DNA of 64,000 bases from Hevea brasiliensis (taxonomy: Eukaryota; Streptophyta; Magnoliopsida; Malpighiales; Euphorbiaceae). Every line of letters begins with the position of its first letter. Positions within the stretch are counted from its first letter, which is position 1. Where the stretch lies: assembly GCF_030052815.1 (NCBI RefSeq), contig NC_079501.1, positions 97,108,190 through 97,172,189 of the forward strand. The letters run 5' to 3'. Made by a program: the position numbers and the translations under genes. This document shows, piece by piece, positions 47,877 to 60,746 of the stretch. Below the pieces are notes generated by a model that was given only the letters and a program-made list of their open reading frames with translations, did not search any database and was not told where the DNA came from.

Positions 47877-50432
47877 ATGGCCAAGATGCCCGCCCAGCTT
47901 TTTGAGTCGATCTCTGCACCATTACTGCCGCCATCGCCACCCATTAATGACTCCAACAATCCTCACAAGCTCTCCTGCATTCCCTTTCAAGCACCAACAC
48001 AAGCTCCTCAGCTAACTAACCACTCTCATGTCTCCGTTCTGTACACTAAACCTGTAAATTCCAGCATATATGCTTCAGTTCTCGACTCCTGTAAATGCCC
48101 AAATTTAGGGAAACAAGTTCACGTGCAATCCATCAAAACTGGGTTTTATGGGCATGAGTTTTTGCAGACCAAGTTGCTTCAAATGTATGCGAGGTGCGGT
48201 TGCTTGGAATCTGCAGATTTGTTGTTCGAGATAATGCCTCTTAGAAGTTTGTATTCTTGGTTGGCTATTCTCACTGCTTATTCTAATCATGGACTCTTTG
48301 AGGAAGCGTTTTCACTCTTTCGAGAATTACTGTTGGAAGATTTAGGATTGGAATTCTTTGTGTTTCCAGTAGCGTTCAATACATGTAGTGGCCTTGGCAC
48401 GGTAGAACTAGGAAGGCAATTGCATGGGATGGTGATAAAATATCAGTTTTTTTCTAATATTTATGTGGCTAATGCTTTAATAGATATGTATGGTAAATGT
48501 GAAAGTTTAGAGGATGCCAAGAAAGTTTTAACACTGATGCCACGGACAGATACTGTGTCATGGAATTCTGTCATTACGGCTTGTGCTTCTAATGGCATGG
48601 TTTATGAGGCATTGGAGTTTCTGGAGAAAATGAAATTTTCAGGTAATTCAATGCCGAATCTTGTTTCTTGGAGTGCAGTAATAGGGGGGTTTGCTCAGAA
48701 TGGTTATGATGAGAAAGCCATGGAGCTGCTATTTAGAATGCTAGCAGAAGGGATTGAACCAAATGCGCGAACTCTGGCAAGTGTTCTTCCAGCTTGTGCT
48801 AGACTACAAAAGCTTAGCCTTGGTAAAAAATTCCATGGCTATGTCACAAGACATGGATTTATGTCTAACCCTTTTGTTGTGAATGGATTAGTTGATGTGT
48901 ATAGGAGGTGTGGTGATATGGACAATGCATTTAAGATCTTTTCAAAGTTTTCATTGAAAAATGGCGTCTCTTATAATACAATGATTGTTGGTTGTTGTGA
49001 GAGTGGAGAAGTCTCCAAGGCTAGCGACCTCTTTGATCATATGGAGCTTACAGGGTTAAAAAGGGATCTAATTTCATGGAACTCTATGATTTCAGGATAT
49101 GTGGATAACTTCCTGTTTGATGAAGCCTTGAATATGTTTCAGGACTTGCTAAAAGTAGAAGGAATTGAACCTGATTCTTTTACTTTAGGGAGTGTTTTGA
49201 CTGTTTGTGCTGATATGGCTTCGTTGAGACTAGGAAAGGAAATACATTGTCATGCCATTGTTAAGGGCTTGCAATCAAATACCTTTGTAGGTGGAGCTCT
49301 GGTAGAAATGTACTCTCAATGCCAAGACCTACGGGCTGCTCAGATGGCTTTTGATGAGGTAATTGAAAGAGATATACCAACATGGAACGTTCTGATTTCT
49401 GGCTATGCCCGCTGCAACCAGAACGGAATAATTGGAAACCTACTTGAAAAGATGAGAGAGGATGGCTACGAGCCAAACATATATACGTGGAATGGTATTC
49501 TTGCAGCTTATTTGGACAATGGACACTTGGGCTTAACTATTGAGTTGTTCTCTGAAATGCAGACTCTAAATATAAGGCCTGATATTTACACAGTTGGAAT
49601 TATTCTAGCTGCATGTTCGAGGTTGGCCACTCTTAAGCGAGGGAAACAGGTTCATGCGCACTCAATTAGATGTTGTTATGACTCTGATGTCCATGTAGGA
49701 GCAGCCCTTGTGGATATGTATTCAAAGGGTGGAAGTATAAAGGATGCGGTGTTGGTGTATGATAGAATATCAAACCCCAATTTGGTATCCCACAATGCCA
49801 TGCTTACTGCATATGCCATGCACGGACATGGGGAAGAGGGGATAGCTCTCTTTCGAAGAATGCTGGCCACTGGTTTTCAACCCAATGAAGTGACTTTCTT
49901 ATCTGTTCTTTCTTCATGTGTGCATGCTGGATCAGTGGAGACTGGCCATGAGTTTTTCAATTTGATGGGATGTTATAACGTGAAACCTGAATTAAAACAC
50001 TATACTTCAATGGTTGATCTCCTTAGCCGTTCGGGACAGGTACATGAAGCTTACGAGGTTATTAAAAAAATGCCCATGCCCATGGAACCTGACTCAGTTC
50101 TGTGGGGAGCTTTACTTGGAGGCTGTGTTATTCATGGTAATGTTGAGTTAGGCCAAATTGCTGCAGAGAGGCTCATAGAGTTAGAACCAAATAATACTGG
50201 AAATTATGTTTTATTGGCTAATTTATATGCTTATGCAAGGAGATGGTCTGACCTTGCAAGAATAAGACAGATGATGAAGGATAGAGGACTGAACAAGAGC
50301 CCTGGATGCAGTTGGATTGAGGACAGGGATGAAGTCCATTCCTTTGTTGCATGTGATAGATCTCACAAGAGAACAGAAGAGATCTACACTACTTTAAATG
50401 TCTTGGCCTTTCATATGAAAACAAGTAGGTAG
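47877..50432 (+). CDS. Pentatricopeptide repeat protein, PLS class with E/E+ tail
   Basis: A single uninterrupted exon encodes 851 residues. An in-frame TAG six bases upstream supports this ATG. The first 50 or so residues are rich in P, S and N with few acidic residues and may be an organelle transit peptide (inference). From about residue 75 to 720 there are back-to-back PPR motifs of P, L and S type, with signatures such as [35 protein letters not shown] and [10 protein letters not shown]. The end (about residues 720-850) is an E/E+ region ([35 protein letters not shown]); no DYW deaminase domain follows. PLS-E proteins bind organelle RNAs and usually direct C-to-U editing, with a deaminase supplied in trans. 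The target cannot be told from the sequence. Confidence 0.96.
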   Translation: MAKMPAQLFESISAPLLPPSPPINDSNNPHKLSCIPFQAPTQAPQLTNHSHVSVLYTKPVNSSIYASVLDSCKCPNLGKQVHVQSIKTGFYGHEFLQTKLLQMYARCGCLESADLLFEIMPLRSLYSWLAILTAYSNHGLFEEAFSLFRELLLEDLGLEFFVFPVAFNTCSGLGTVELGRQLHGMVIKYQFFSNIYVANALIDMYGKCESLEDAKKVLTLMPRTDTVSWNSVITACASNGMVYEALEFLEKMKFSGNSMPNLVSWSAVIGGFAQNGYDEKAMELLFRMLAEGIEPNARTLASVLPACARLQKLSLGKKFHGYVTRHGFMSNPFVVNGLVDVYRRCGDMDNAFKIFSKFSLKNGVSYNTMIVGCCESGEVSKASDLFDHMELTGLKRDLISWNSMISGYVDNFLFDEALNMFQDLLKVEGIEPDSFTLGSVLTVCADMASLRLGKEIHCHAIVKGLQSNTFVGGALVEMYSQCQDLRAAQMAFDEVIERDIPTWNVLISGYARCNQNGIIGNLLEKMREDGYEPNIYTWNGILAAYLDNGHLGLTIELFSEMQTLNIRPDIYTVGIILAACSRLATLKRGKQVHAHSIRCCYDSDVHVGAALVDMYSKGGSIKDAVLVYDRISNPNLVSHNAMLTAYAMHGHGEEGIALFRRMLATGFQPNEVTFLSVLSSCVHAGSVETGHEFFNLMGCYNVKPELKHYTSMVDLLSRSGQVHEAYEVIKKMPMPMEPDSVLWGALLGGCVIHGNVELGQIAAERLIELEPNNTGNYVLLANLYAYARRWSDLARIRQMMKDRGLNKSPGCSWIEDRDEVHSFVACDRSHKRTEEIYTTLNVLAFHMKTSR

Positions 50433-51165
50433 CTAACTAGCTCTACATTGAAACAAGCTAGGATGAGAATACTTTGAATCATTTTGTACATAAGAACAGA
50501 GTCTGCCCAGGGTACCTTACAATGCCATTTTGTCCTGTGTATGGTGCACCAATTCTCGTTTACGACTAACAATTGCTGCAAACAACAGATGAATGTCTAC
50601 AAACAGGACAACAATGTATATTTTTATGAATAGGAAATTGCATTAAAGAAGCTCTACTAAATCATCCCACACTTCAAATTCAAAACCTAAGCACAACAGT
50701 CGCACTACATTCTACACTGAACCAAAAAATTTTCAGTGAAACCAATGTATGTTCGGTTTTATTCTAACCATTAATTGTGGATGGTTCCACCATAGCCAAT
50801 AGTTTTGGTGAATTCGTTGTACATACATTGGCTTCACCAGATAATTTCCATGCAGATGCGAAATGAAAGGATATAAACATGAGACTTTTCTCATTATTTC
50901 TGTAATTTCTATACAGGAGTTCCAGTCAATTAACTTAATGAGATAGAACACCGGAGCAACAATATCAGCAACAACAGGCTTCTGGGAAAATAATTTTTTC
51001 CAGACTTCAAACATCTTTCACATATGGAACACGGCAAGAATGAACATAGATAAACAATGACAAATTCAATTCCATGAACAATTTCTGTACAACATGAGCA
51101 TTACCAAGGTTTATATGCTTAACAATCAATGGTGGAACAAGTTGAAGGAGGATCTCAGCCAGTTG
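50433..51165. other. Convergent 3' UTR region of PPR and Yippee genes
   Basis: The 733 bp between the two stop codons hold no credible gene. They should contain both 3' UTRs, which may overlap as antisense transcripts. The polyadenylation sites were not determined. Confidence 0.5.
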
Positions 51166-51951
51166 CTACCAGTTTTCCTTAACAATCTTTGACTTCTCAA
51201 GAATGAATTTCCCTTCCTTGTACTTCTGAGATACGTCATAAGCTCGCTCGTACTTCCAACCCAAAACCTCACGGCAATCAGCACAACAGATATCAGCAAC
51301 AGTATGGAGACCCGTTCGGAGATGCCGATTTTCTTTAGCTCCCACAATGATATTCATCGCGTGGGAGAACAGAAAGGCTCTGCCATTTTTTCCCTATGAA
51401 CAAAATGATAGAAGGGATTGTTGAACACTTCTTATAACTTCCTACCATTAAAATAACCTCTAGAAGTTGAAAGGGTGAACAAAACTGAGTAACTAGATCA
51501 AACCTGCAATGCAAGATTTAACTGAAAGCAATCCCAAATGAAAATTTCTTCTCCTTATTGTTGTTTCCATTTCTCAAGACAGAAAAAACCAATCAGGTAC
51601 ACCTGAACTTTACTCCAGGTGAGGGTCATGGGTTCATTTCAGCACCCAAGCCCTTCAATCGAATGATCATAAAGGAAAGCCCCCACCAATAACAATTGCT
51701 ATAACATTTTGCCATTTCAATCAAATGATCATATACACAGAAACCCACATCACAGAAAGAAATACAACAGCAAGCGTCATAATTGATTGATCAATTTCTA
51801 CAACAAACAGCTAGAAAATCTAGAAAAGAAAATGATTTAAGGGATTCAAGTTCTTCACCTGAAAAGCCTTGGAAATTATATCATCATGAAGAGAAACATG
51901 GTTTCGACAATTACAACAGCTGTACAGTCGAGGACCCACCAATTCCGCCAT
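51166..51951 (-). CDS. Yippee-like zinc-binding protein
   Basis: Two exons on the minus strand: 51951-51859 ([15 protein letters not shown] through KAFQ, 31 codons) and 51393-51166 ([15 protein letters not shown] through KENW and stop). The GT-AG intron is 465 bp. The protein is 106 residues, the usual length for plant Yippee-like proteins. The Yippee domain fills it: CxxC at residues 12-15, [10 protein letters not shown] in the middle, and a second CxxC (68-71) followed by LGWKY. The four cysteines bind zinc in a fold related to cereblon and Mis18. The function of plant Yippee proteins is poorly known. The whole domain is intact. Confidence 0.95.
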
Positions 51952-52920
51952 TAATGAACAATTTCAGGTCTAATAAATACCAAGAAAAAAAAAATCCAAA
52001 AAAGAAAATTAAATCACACAAACAACTCAGCTAAATTCAACAAAACCCAATACAACAAAAGCACAAGTGATCACTCACAAAGCAGAAAAATTCCCAAGAG
52101 ATGGAAAGTGGAAAGCAAAGTTGCAGTTCTTTTACTGCATATGATCAAAACAAGAGTCACAGAAGGAATATATTCTTTGCCAACAATGAAATTCAATAAT
52201 AACCCAAAAGTCTGCCAACAAAAAGAGAAAGGAGGGTTAGCGTGAAAGATTAGAACAGGGTTAAGAAAAGATTCCATGTAAGATTAGAATTAGCTAATCA
52301 AAATATAATAATTCAAGAGAGAAAAAAAAAAGTGGGTTTTGATTATGATAGAGACAGTATTGCAATGAAAGAGTAAAACTACAAGATTCATAAAAAAAAA
52401 TAATCATGTCACTGTATTATTATAATTTATTAAAAATATTAAGTACCCAACTGAAGAAGACAAAGAAACGTAGAAACTTGCTACAAAAACCTTGCAACTG
52501 ATTCAGTGGGTAAGGAGAGAGAAGAAAACCAAAATTTATACTGTATTCAATGATCATTATATAATAGAAGTGGATTACGATCTGATGTGTACATTGAAAT
52601 CCAACAAGTCAAATAATAATAATAATAATAATAATAAAGAAAAACATGAATTGAAGAAAACCCTAGTCCATTGCTTGGTTGGTGAAATTTAGAATTTTGG
52701 TGACTTGAAGAAATTTAGACTTAGCACCGACTAATAGTAAAACGCAGACATTGCTAAAAGAAATTTCTTAGAAACATCACTGACTTTACCACAATCAAAT
52801 TTCCTTTTCAAAATTGAAAATTTTTTTAATTTTAACTTTTGATGGTATAGTTATGAGATAAATAATAAAATGGAAAAAAATTAAAGTGTAATTAATATGA
52901 TTTTGATCTAATAAAAAAAT
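51952..52920. other. Upstream region of the Yippee gene
   Basis: Likely holds the 5' UTR and promoter of the minus-strand Yippee gene. A short (AAT)n tract lies at about 52614-52637. No other gene was seen. Confidence 0.4.
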
Positions 52921-52924
52921 AAAT

Positions 52925-54585
52925 TAAAATTATTAAATTAAATATTTTCATAAAAATCCATATAAGATAATTACTATGTGCAGAGGCGAAGTCTGAGATA
53001 TTGGTGTACATTGAAATCCAAGGATGCATTAGGTCCCTGAAATTTTAAAAATTTTTAAGAATTTATTGATAAGTTTTAAAATAAAAAATTTCATTTTTTA
53101 TATTAAATTTTGATAAGTATGAATTTTAAGGATTTTAAAAGTTTTAAGTGAATTTAATAATAATTTTATATAAATTTTATTTTATAATTATGAAATGATT
53201 ATCATCATTAATTATTTAATTATTTTAATTAATATTTAAATAAATAAAATTATATATTTTAATTGATCACCCTAAATTAAAATTTTAGCGGCCGTCGTAA
53301 ATAATTAAAATAATAAGTGTATAAATTTTGATAAAATATTTAATTTAAAAATTACTAAAAGTTATTTATAAAGTTAAGATTGTAGGGCAAAAATTGAACC
53401 AAACACTGAGTGGTTACCTTTTTCCTTTTCCCTTGGTCGTTCTCTATTTTAGGCACTCGTCTCTGCTGCACTTATCGGCTTTCCCCAACTCAGAGGGACT
53501 CCTTCTCTCTATGTGGTTGTAGGTTTAACCCTCCCCTCACTGTAGTATGAATTGTATATAGTTTTGTGGCTATTTTTCGTTTGATAAATCTATGTGCTTA
53601 CTTGGAGAGGGTTTTCTTAAGAGATTTGTGCTGGTTTTTCTTGTGTTGTTTGTTCTTGTTCTGTATTCTCCTCTTGCAGGTTCATATTCGATGGCGCATG
53701 TTTGAGAGGAGAAGCTGAGGCGGTGGATCACGAGGTGCAGACCAGGAGATTAGCTCAAGAAGGTGCGAATGGGACGCCGGCAAACACCATTTATGTCCTT
53801 TTATCCTTTGCTCTTAGCATTTTCTTCATCTACTGAAGATTTTCATTGTTCTGAAAATGAAATTATTATCTTTGGGAAAAAATTTAATTGTTGTCAAATT
53901 TTTAGAAAATAATATTACACTTTTGTCACGCAAAGATAAAAATTTGATTATTCAATTATTAATGACATGCATTAAATATGTTTTTTCATTAATAAATTTT
54001 GATTTAATGATATTGAAATTATTTGTACTTTTATAAAGAAGTTGATTTGAAAGCCAACTGAAGTCAAATGAAAAAAAAAAAAAAAGTCATCTCTTGATAA
54101 TATTCGAATTGTTTTTAAATTTTAATTAAAATTTAATTAATTAAAAATTACTAATTTAATGATATTAATGTAAAAATTTATAAAATTTAATAAAAATATT
54201 AAATTATTTATATTATTGAATTATTAAGGATGGCAACAGAGTGGAATCGATGCTAATTTTAACATTAAACATAAAATGACAAATTAATAATAAAATAATT
54301 GATGTTGCCGTAAATTTTTTAGATATTGGATCTAATCGGATTGAGAGTTTTCTGAAAATTAAAAAATAAGTAAAAGCCGGTGGTGATTGGCAACCACTCC
54401 GACACTCAAGTCAGTAATAAGATTATGAATTAAGTATTCAATATAATAGAAGTGAGTATTTTATTTGTATACTTATTTATGAAACTTTACCTTATTTATA
54501 CAGTGATAAGAATGAAATTTTGGCTAGATGTTTACCAATTTTCTATTTAAGTTATAATGGTAATCATCTTTAAATTATGCTGAAA
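52925..54585. repeat. Tandem segmental duplication, copy A (about 1.66 kb)
   Basis: Runs from about TAAAATTATTAAATTAAATA to TTTAAATTATGCTGAAAATT. The same order of sequence resumes at about 54586 as copy B. Landmarks shared by both copies include CACTGAGTGGTTACC, AACTCAGAGGGACTCC, TTCATATTCGATGG and GTCAGTAATAAGATTATGAA. Copy A is uninterrupted. Confidence 0.85.
53443..53836 (+). CDS. Unidentified spliced-looking short frame, copy A
   Basis: A putative exon (frame open from about 53443 to 53522) ends TTGTAG|GTTTAA. A putative 157-bp intron ends CTCTTGCAG at 53679. The next exon runs 53680-53836, reading FIFDGACLRGEAEAVDHEV, then a hydrophobic end (TIYVLLSFALSIFFIY) and TGA. Joining at these sites keeps the frame. 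No start methionine is evident upstream, so it could be the end of a larger lost gene, a membrane-anchored small protein, or a non-coding transcript. I do not recognise the family. The equivalent frame in copy B has the same length and stop. Confidence 0.3.
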
Positions 54586-55134
54586 ATTATTAAATTAAAT
54601 ATTTATATAAAAATTCATATAAGATAATTACTATGTGCAGAAACGGAGTCTGAGATGAGCCAAGGGAGGCATTGGGCTCCCCTGAAATTTTAAAAATTTT
54701 CAAGGATTTAATGATAATTTAAAATTTTTTTTTTCTATTCTTATATTAATTTTGATGAGTATGAGATCTTAAGGATTTTAAAAACTTTAAGTGAGTTTAA
54801 TAATAATTTTATATAAATTTTATTTTATAGTTATGAAATGGTTATCATTATTATTTATTTAATTCCTTCAATCAATATCTAAATAAGTAATTTATTAACA
54901 AATTATGTATTTTAATTAGTCCTCCCTAAATTATAATTCTAGCTCTGTCGCTGACTGTGTGTAAATAATTAAAATAATAAGTGTATAAATTTTGATACAA
55001 ATATTTAATTTAAAAATTATTAAAAGTTATTTATAAAGTTAAGATTGTAGGGAAAAATTGAACCAAACACTGAGTGGTTACCTTTTTCCTTTTTCTTTGG
55101 TCGTTCTCTATTTTAGGCACTAGTCTCTACTGCG

Positions 55135-56000
55135 TGTTACTCTCTTTTTGTTGCTCCCGAATGTCTAAATATTTTCTGCTTGCTGGCTGCCCATATGAAG
55201 CTTAATTGTGCGCATGGACTTAGTGGAGAAGGGACGTGAACTGCATGGCATGGGAAGACATCACGTGAAGCTTGTCACTTGTTCATGGGAATTGAGATAG
55301 TGGAGGCGCACTATGAAGTCCAGCTGGCTAAGTGGCCCAGCGCATGTGATGAGTGCAGGTTGGGCAGCACATGAGCTGGTGGAGTGAACCAACGTGCATG
55401 GCAAACTTCAGCCATGCAGCGTGGGACTTGGAGGGAAGGAGTCCCGCCATGTGGAGCCAACCAAATGGGGCCCAGCAGGTTGGGCACCTAAGTTTCCCTC
55501 CCCTTTTCAAATTCCAGCGGCAAGGAGGGCTAGGTGGCGTGAGCAGATGCCTCCCCATGTCCACCATGATGACTCACCCTTCCCCATGAATATTTTAGTG
55601 CTTAAGAGTGACACAAGTTCAGCCACTTATTGGGCATCTTTGGGACAGCTAGCTATGTATATAAGGGACTTATTCCCTCTTCATTTATATATGAGAGAAA
55701 CACTTTGTATGAGAGGATTGGAGAGCATTTGTTACTTGGCAATTTGTACAATAGATTGGAGTGCAATGCACAAGTAGTCTTTGCATCATATTTCTCTTCT
55801 TCTACCTTTCTTTATGCTTGTTTATTGCGCATGGTTGTGTTGCTTGTTTGCTGGGTTGCTTGTTTGAGTTTTGGCCATTGTGAATCTATTGTGGGGATTA
55901 GTTGCCGTGAGGTCTTTGGGGCCTTGAGTAGGCTGACTTGTTGAGGGTTCAAGTGCCACATGTTGTGAGTTTGGGGTTGGCAAACAATTACAGCGTGACA
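55135..56000 (+). repeat. 5' LTR of gypsy element
   Basis: Starts TGTTACTCTC and ends CAGCGTGACA, followed by GT and the primer site. A TATATAAGGG box near 55656 is a likely LTR promoter. Confidence 0.9.
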
Positions 56001-56002
56001 GT

Positions 56003-56014
56003 TGGTATCAGAGC
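56003..56014 (+). other. Primer binding site, initiator tRNA-Met type
   Basis: TGGTATCAGAGC two bases after the 5' LTR end. Confidence 0.9.
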
Positions 56015-56034
56015 GTTGAGAAGTGCTCGGCAAC

Positions 56035-57330
56035 ATGGTTTATGCTGGTGACCAAGAGCAAGCTGGCGGTACTCCCATGGTGGATGAACCAGTGGCTAGA
56101 GGCAGGAGGAAGGGCCAAGCTAAGTCTACGGAACCCTCTAGTGCGAGAGAAGAGGTGGGTGACATGGAGACAAGGCTGGCTAAAATAGAACTTCACTTGG
56201 TCAATGAGGATGGAAGGTTCGAAGAGATGGAGAACCAGTTGTTGGAGCTTGCTGAAGGGTTGGATGAAACCCGAGGAGAGATGCAAGCTGCCCTCAACGA
56301 GACCCTTGATAAGTTGGCTAGTGAAAGTGAAGTCCTGAAAATTGCTCATGCCAAGGAAGTGTCCACCATGAGGGAAGAGAACCGTGTGCTTAAAGAAGAG
56401 GTAGAAAGAGTGAATGGGGAAATGAAGGATGTGAAGGATGAGCTTGTGTTGCTAAGGAGATTGGTGGCCCAGGGAGTTGGGACCGATCCTCACACCTCTC
56501 ACACAATCTCTACGGCAAGGGTGGAGGTGCCCAAGTCTAACTCATTTAAGGGTGATAGAAGTGCTCGAGAGATTGATAATTTCCTGTGGACATTGGACCA
56601 ATACTTTCGTGCTCTTGGAGTTGAGGATAATGCGAGAAAGGTGGACTATGCTCCACTTTACTTGGCCGAGAGTGCCATGGTTTGGTGGCGAAGGAGGATG
56701 GCTGATATGGAAAAGGGTACTTGCAGCATTACTACGTGGGATGAGTTCAAAAAGGAGCTCAAGAAATGATTCTATCTAGAAAACGCAGCTGATGAGGCGA
56801 GAGCTAAGTTGAGGAGGCTCACACAAAAAGGCACCATACGTGAGTATGTTAAGGAGTTCTCGGAAGTGTTGCTTGAAATCCCGGACTACCCTGATTTGGA
56901 AGCTTTGTTCCCCTTCAAGGATGGACTACAGACTTGGGTGAAACTTGAGATAGAATGAAAAGGAGCCCAAGACCTTGCTACTGCCACAGCCATTACGGAG
57001 TCACTTGTGGAGTTTAAGAAAATAGACAAAACCAAAAGCAAGGACAGCAAGGGCAAGAATGGGGGAGATAAGGGCGATAGCAAGGAAGGAGGCAGCAAAG
57101 AGGGACCAAAGGAAGGAAATGGGAAGAAGAGTTGGACCGGGAAGAAGGACACAGGGGATGGCAAGTTAAAGAAATGGGACAAGTCCCACAAGCCTACCGA
57201 GAGGCCTCCAATGAAATGCTTTTTGTGTGATGGACCACATAGGGATGTCAATTGCCCCAAGAACAGCGCCCTCACTGCACTGATTAGAGACAAGGAAGAA
57301 GCCACCCCACGTCAGGAAGGGTCCAGCATG
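56035..57330 (+). pseudogene. gag of gypsy element, interrupted by stops
   Basis: The frame opens at about 56035 (MVYAGDQEQAGG) with a coiled-coil-like region rich in E and K (METRLAKIELHLVNEDGRF, NRVLKEEVERVNGEMKDVK), then the capsid-type part (FLWTLDQYFRALGV, APLYLAESAMVWWRRR). Stop codons occur after KKELKK (56767) and again near 56956. Beyond them the frame continues with a lysine/glycine-rich stretch and a zinc knuckle-like CFLCDGPHRDVNC (C-x2-C-x3-H-x4-C, spacing one short of the standard knuckle). Structural protein of virus-like particles; not intact here. Confidence 0.85.
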
Positions 57331-60300
57331 AGATCTCTGCAGTTGTCAGCCATAGTAAAGGGTAAGCAAGTTGAGACAAGGGTGACCAACAAAGGCAGAC
57401 TGTTTGTGCAACTGAAGATTGGGCAGAATGAGGTTCAGGCCCTGGTTGACACAGGAGCTTTGGACAACTTCTTGAGGTTAGAAGATGCGCAGAGGCTTGG
57501 CATTGCTTTCCATGGGCAGGCTGGTTGGTTAAAGGCTGTGAATTTTAAGCCAACCTCGACGCATGGAGTTGCTACCAAAGTTGCCGTGAAACTTGGTGAG
57601 TAGACTGGTTTTATTGACTTCTCTATTGTGTCCATGGATGACTACTCTTGTGTTTTGGGTATGGATTTTATGGATAGGGTAAAAGCAATCCCTATCTCGT
57701 TTGCCAACAGCTTGTGCATTGTGGAAGATGGGGGCGCATGCACTGTTCCATTGAAGAGGGGGAAAGCAGGGAGTAGCACTCTTTCCGCCCTGCAGTTGGC
57801 CAAAGGCGTGAAGAAAAGGGAACCAACGTTCCTTGTGGCCTTGCAAGCCAAGGCAAGTGACCATGCTGCAGTGGTGCCCCGTGAAGTTCAAGGTGTGTTG
57901 AATGAATTCAGTGATGTCATGCCAAAAGAGTTGCCAAGACAGTTGCCGCCTAAGAGGGAAGTGGATCACTCCATTGAATTATTGCCCGGTGCCAAGCCAC
58001 CTAGTGGTGTACCCTACCGCATGGCTCCTCTCAAGCTTGAGGAATTGAAGAGGCAGTTGAAGGAGCTGTTAGAGGCTGGTTTTATTCAACCTTCCAACGC
58101 TCCCTATGGTGCGCCAGTTTTGTTTCAGAAAAAAAAGGATGGCAGCCTAAGAATGTGTATTGACTACCGGGCCTTGAATACAATTACGGTGAAGAACAAG
58201 TACCCCATCCCACTCATTGGAGATTTGTTTGATAGGTTGGGGGAAGCTAGATGGTTCTCAAAGCTGGACTTGAGGTCTGGCTACTACCAAGTGCGCATAG
58301 CTGAAGGGGATGAGCCCAAGACTGCATGTGTGACGCGCTATGATTCGTTTGAGTTCAGGGTAATGCCGTTTGGCCTCACCAACGCCCCTTCCACCTTTTA
58401 CACACTCATGAACTAGGTATTTCATCCGTTCCTTGATCACTTTGTTGTGGTATATTTGGATGATATTGTGGTGTATAGCTGAACACTTGAGGATCACTTG
58501 GAGCATTTGCAGCTAGTTTTCCAAAAATTGAGGGAGCACCACCTGTTTGTGAAGAAGGAAAAATGTGAGTTTGCGCAAGAGGAGGTTGCCATTTTGGGAC
58601 ATGTTGTTGGGCATGGGCAGATTAGGATGGATAAGGCCAAAGTCCAGGCTATTGAGGATTGGGAACTACCTAGCAAAGTGCTGGAGCTAAGGTCCTTCTT
58701 GGGCTTAGCCAATTACTATCGGAGGTTCATAAAGGGCTACTCTCACATTGCCGCTCCATTGACCGATTTGTTGAGGAAAGACAAGCCATGGAAATGGGAT
58801 GAGAAGGCCCAGCAATCCTTCGAAAAACTGAAGCAAGCATTGAAAGGGGAACCCGTGTTGAAGCTGCCTGATTATTTCGCACCATTTGAGGTTCATACGG
58901 ATGCTTTCGACTTTGCTATTGGGGGTGTGATCATGCAAGGAAGGCATCCTATAGCCTATGAGAGCTGAAAGCTAAATGAAACTGAGAGGAGATATACGGT
59001 CGAAGAGAAGGAAATGACAGCTGTCGTCCATTGTATAAGGACTTAGCGGCACTACTTGTTGAGAAGCAAATTTATTGTGAAGACCGATAATGTGGCAACA
59101 AGCTACTTCCTCACGCAGAAGAAGCTGTCACCGAAATAAGCAAGATGGCAAGCATTTCTTGGGGAGTTTGATTTTGTCATGGAGTACAAACCCAGGAAGG
59201 CCAATCTTGTGGCGGATGCCCTAAGCTGTAAGGTGGAGTTGGCTGCAACTATCACCCAGCCCGGTCCTAGTTTGTTGGGGCACATAGAAGAAGGCCTCCA
59301 ACATGACCCGCAAGCCAAGCTGCTGTTGGAGCTGATTGGGCAGGGGAAGACTAGGCAATTCTGGAGGGATGAACAAGGGCTGATTTGGACTAGGAGAGGG
59401 GCAGTCTTTATGCCAAGGTGGGGCAGTTTGAGGAAGGAGGTGATGTGTGAATGCCACGACACTATATAGGCTGGCCATCCAGGTGCGCAGCGCACCCAAG
59501 CCTTGGTAGAACGAGGTTATTATTGGCTGAGATTGCTGAATGATATTCAATTGTTTGTGAGAACTTGTCTTGTGTGCCAATAGGATAAGAGTGAGCAGAG
59601 GAGACTTGCAGGGCTGTTGGAACCTCTTCCAACTCCAAGCCGCCCATGGGAGAGCATCTCCATGGATTTTATTGTTGGGTTGCCGAAAGTGAGTGGGCTT
59701 GGCAACATTATGGTTGTGGTTGATAGGCTAAGCAAGTATGCTGTTTTTGCTCCTGCTCCGGCCCAGTTTGATGCAAAGGAAGCTGCTAGGCTGTTTTTCT
59801 GAGGGGTTGTGAAATACTGGGGACTGCCAAGGAACATTGTGAGTGACAGGGACACGAGGTTCACGGGCAGATTCTGGACTAAATTGTTTAGGTTGATGGG
59901 GACAAAGATGAGGTTCTCCACCAGTTTTCACCCTCAGACGGATGGGCAGACGGAGAGAATCAATGCCTTGCTCGAGCTATATTTGTGGCACTTTGTGAGT
60001 GCCAACCAGTGGGACTGGCCTAAGCTACTTGATGTGGCCCAGTTCTCTTACAATCTGCAGAAGAGTGAGGCAACGGGAGCAACCCCCTTTGAGATTGCTA
60101 TGGGGCAACAGCCCCTCACTCCCCACACGGTGATGATCCCATATAGAGGTCCTAACCCCACTGCTTTCAACTTTGCCAAGAACTGGAAAGAGAAGGTGGA
60201 ACTTGCAAGAACCTCCTTGGCTAGAGCTACTAAGAAAATGAAGAAATGGGCTGAGACACTAAGAGGAGGCACTTGGAGTTTGCCGAATGTGACTTGGTGC

Positions 60301-60735
60301 TAGTGAGGATGTTCCACCGCGCCCATGGCAAGCGGCATAAAGGACTTTTGTGGAAGTATGAGGGACCCTTTGTAGAGGAGTAACGGGTTGGAAATGTTGC
60401 CTACCATGTGAAGCTGCTCGCACATTTGGAGTGCCATCCGGTGTTCCACGTTAGTCTCCTAGCCTTACCACACGGATGAAGAACACCCAGCCAGGAACAA
60501 GTCCAAGAGGGCGCCAGTAGCTATCACAAGCACACTTGAGCATGAGCCCGAAGAGATCTTAGCGCATAGAGCTGTCCCACCCTGGGGCACTCATCCTGGA
60601 CATACTGAATATTTGGTGAGATGGAAAGGTCGTAGAGCTGAGGAAACTAGCTGGGAACATGAGTTGAGAATGTGGCAGCATGAGGACTTAGTGAGGAGCT
60701 ACCAGCTTGAGGCAATGGGGGCATTGCCGGATTGA
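57331..60735 (+). pseudogene. pol of gypsy element: PR, RT, RNase H, integrase, chromodomain
   Basis: Protease: ALVDTGALDNFL (about 57440). Reverse transcriptase: [44 protein letters not shown] and catalytic YLDDIVVYS (58455). RNase [13 protein letters not shown] (58890) and EYKPRKANLVADALS (59180). Integrase: a zinc-binding part near 59480-59580, core SMDFIVGLPK (59662), SDRDTRFTGRFW (59840) and the DGQTERIN motif. Chromodomain: YLVRWKGR...ETSWEHE (about 60606-60660). At least seven in-frame stops plus a frame change near 60300 interrupt the region, so it encodes no complete protein. Confidence 0.9.
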
Positions 60736-60746
60736 GTGGGGGAGAG

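Noticed and set aside
50733..51014. Minus-strand frame of 93 codons downstream of the Yippee gene
   Set aside because: It falls in the expected 3' UTR and has no recognisable domain.
55328..55589. Frames of 78-127 codons in the gypsy LTRs
   Set aside because: They repeat in both LTRs, overlap on both strands and have no domain; LTR sequence explains them.
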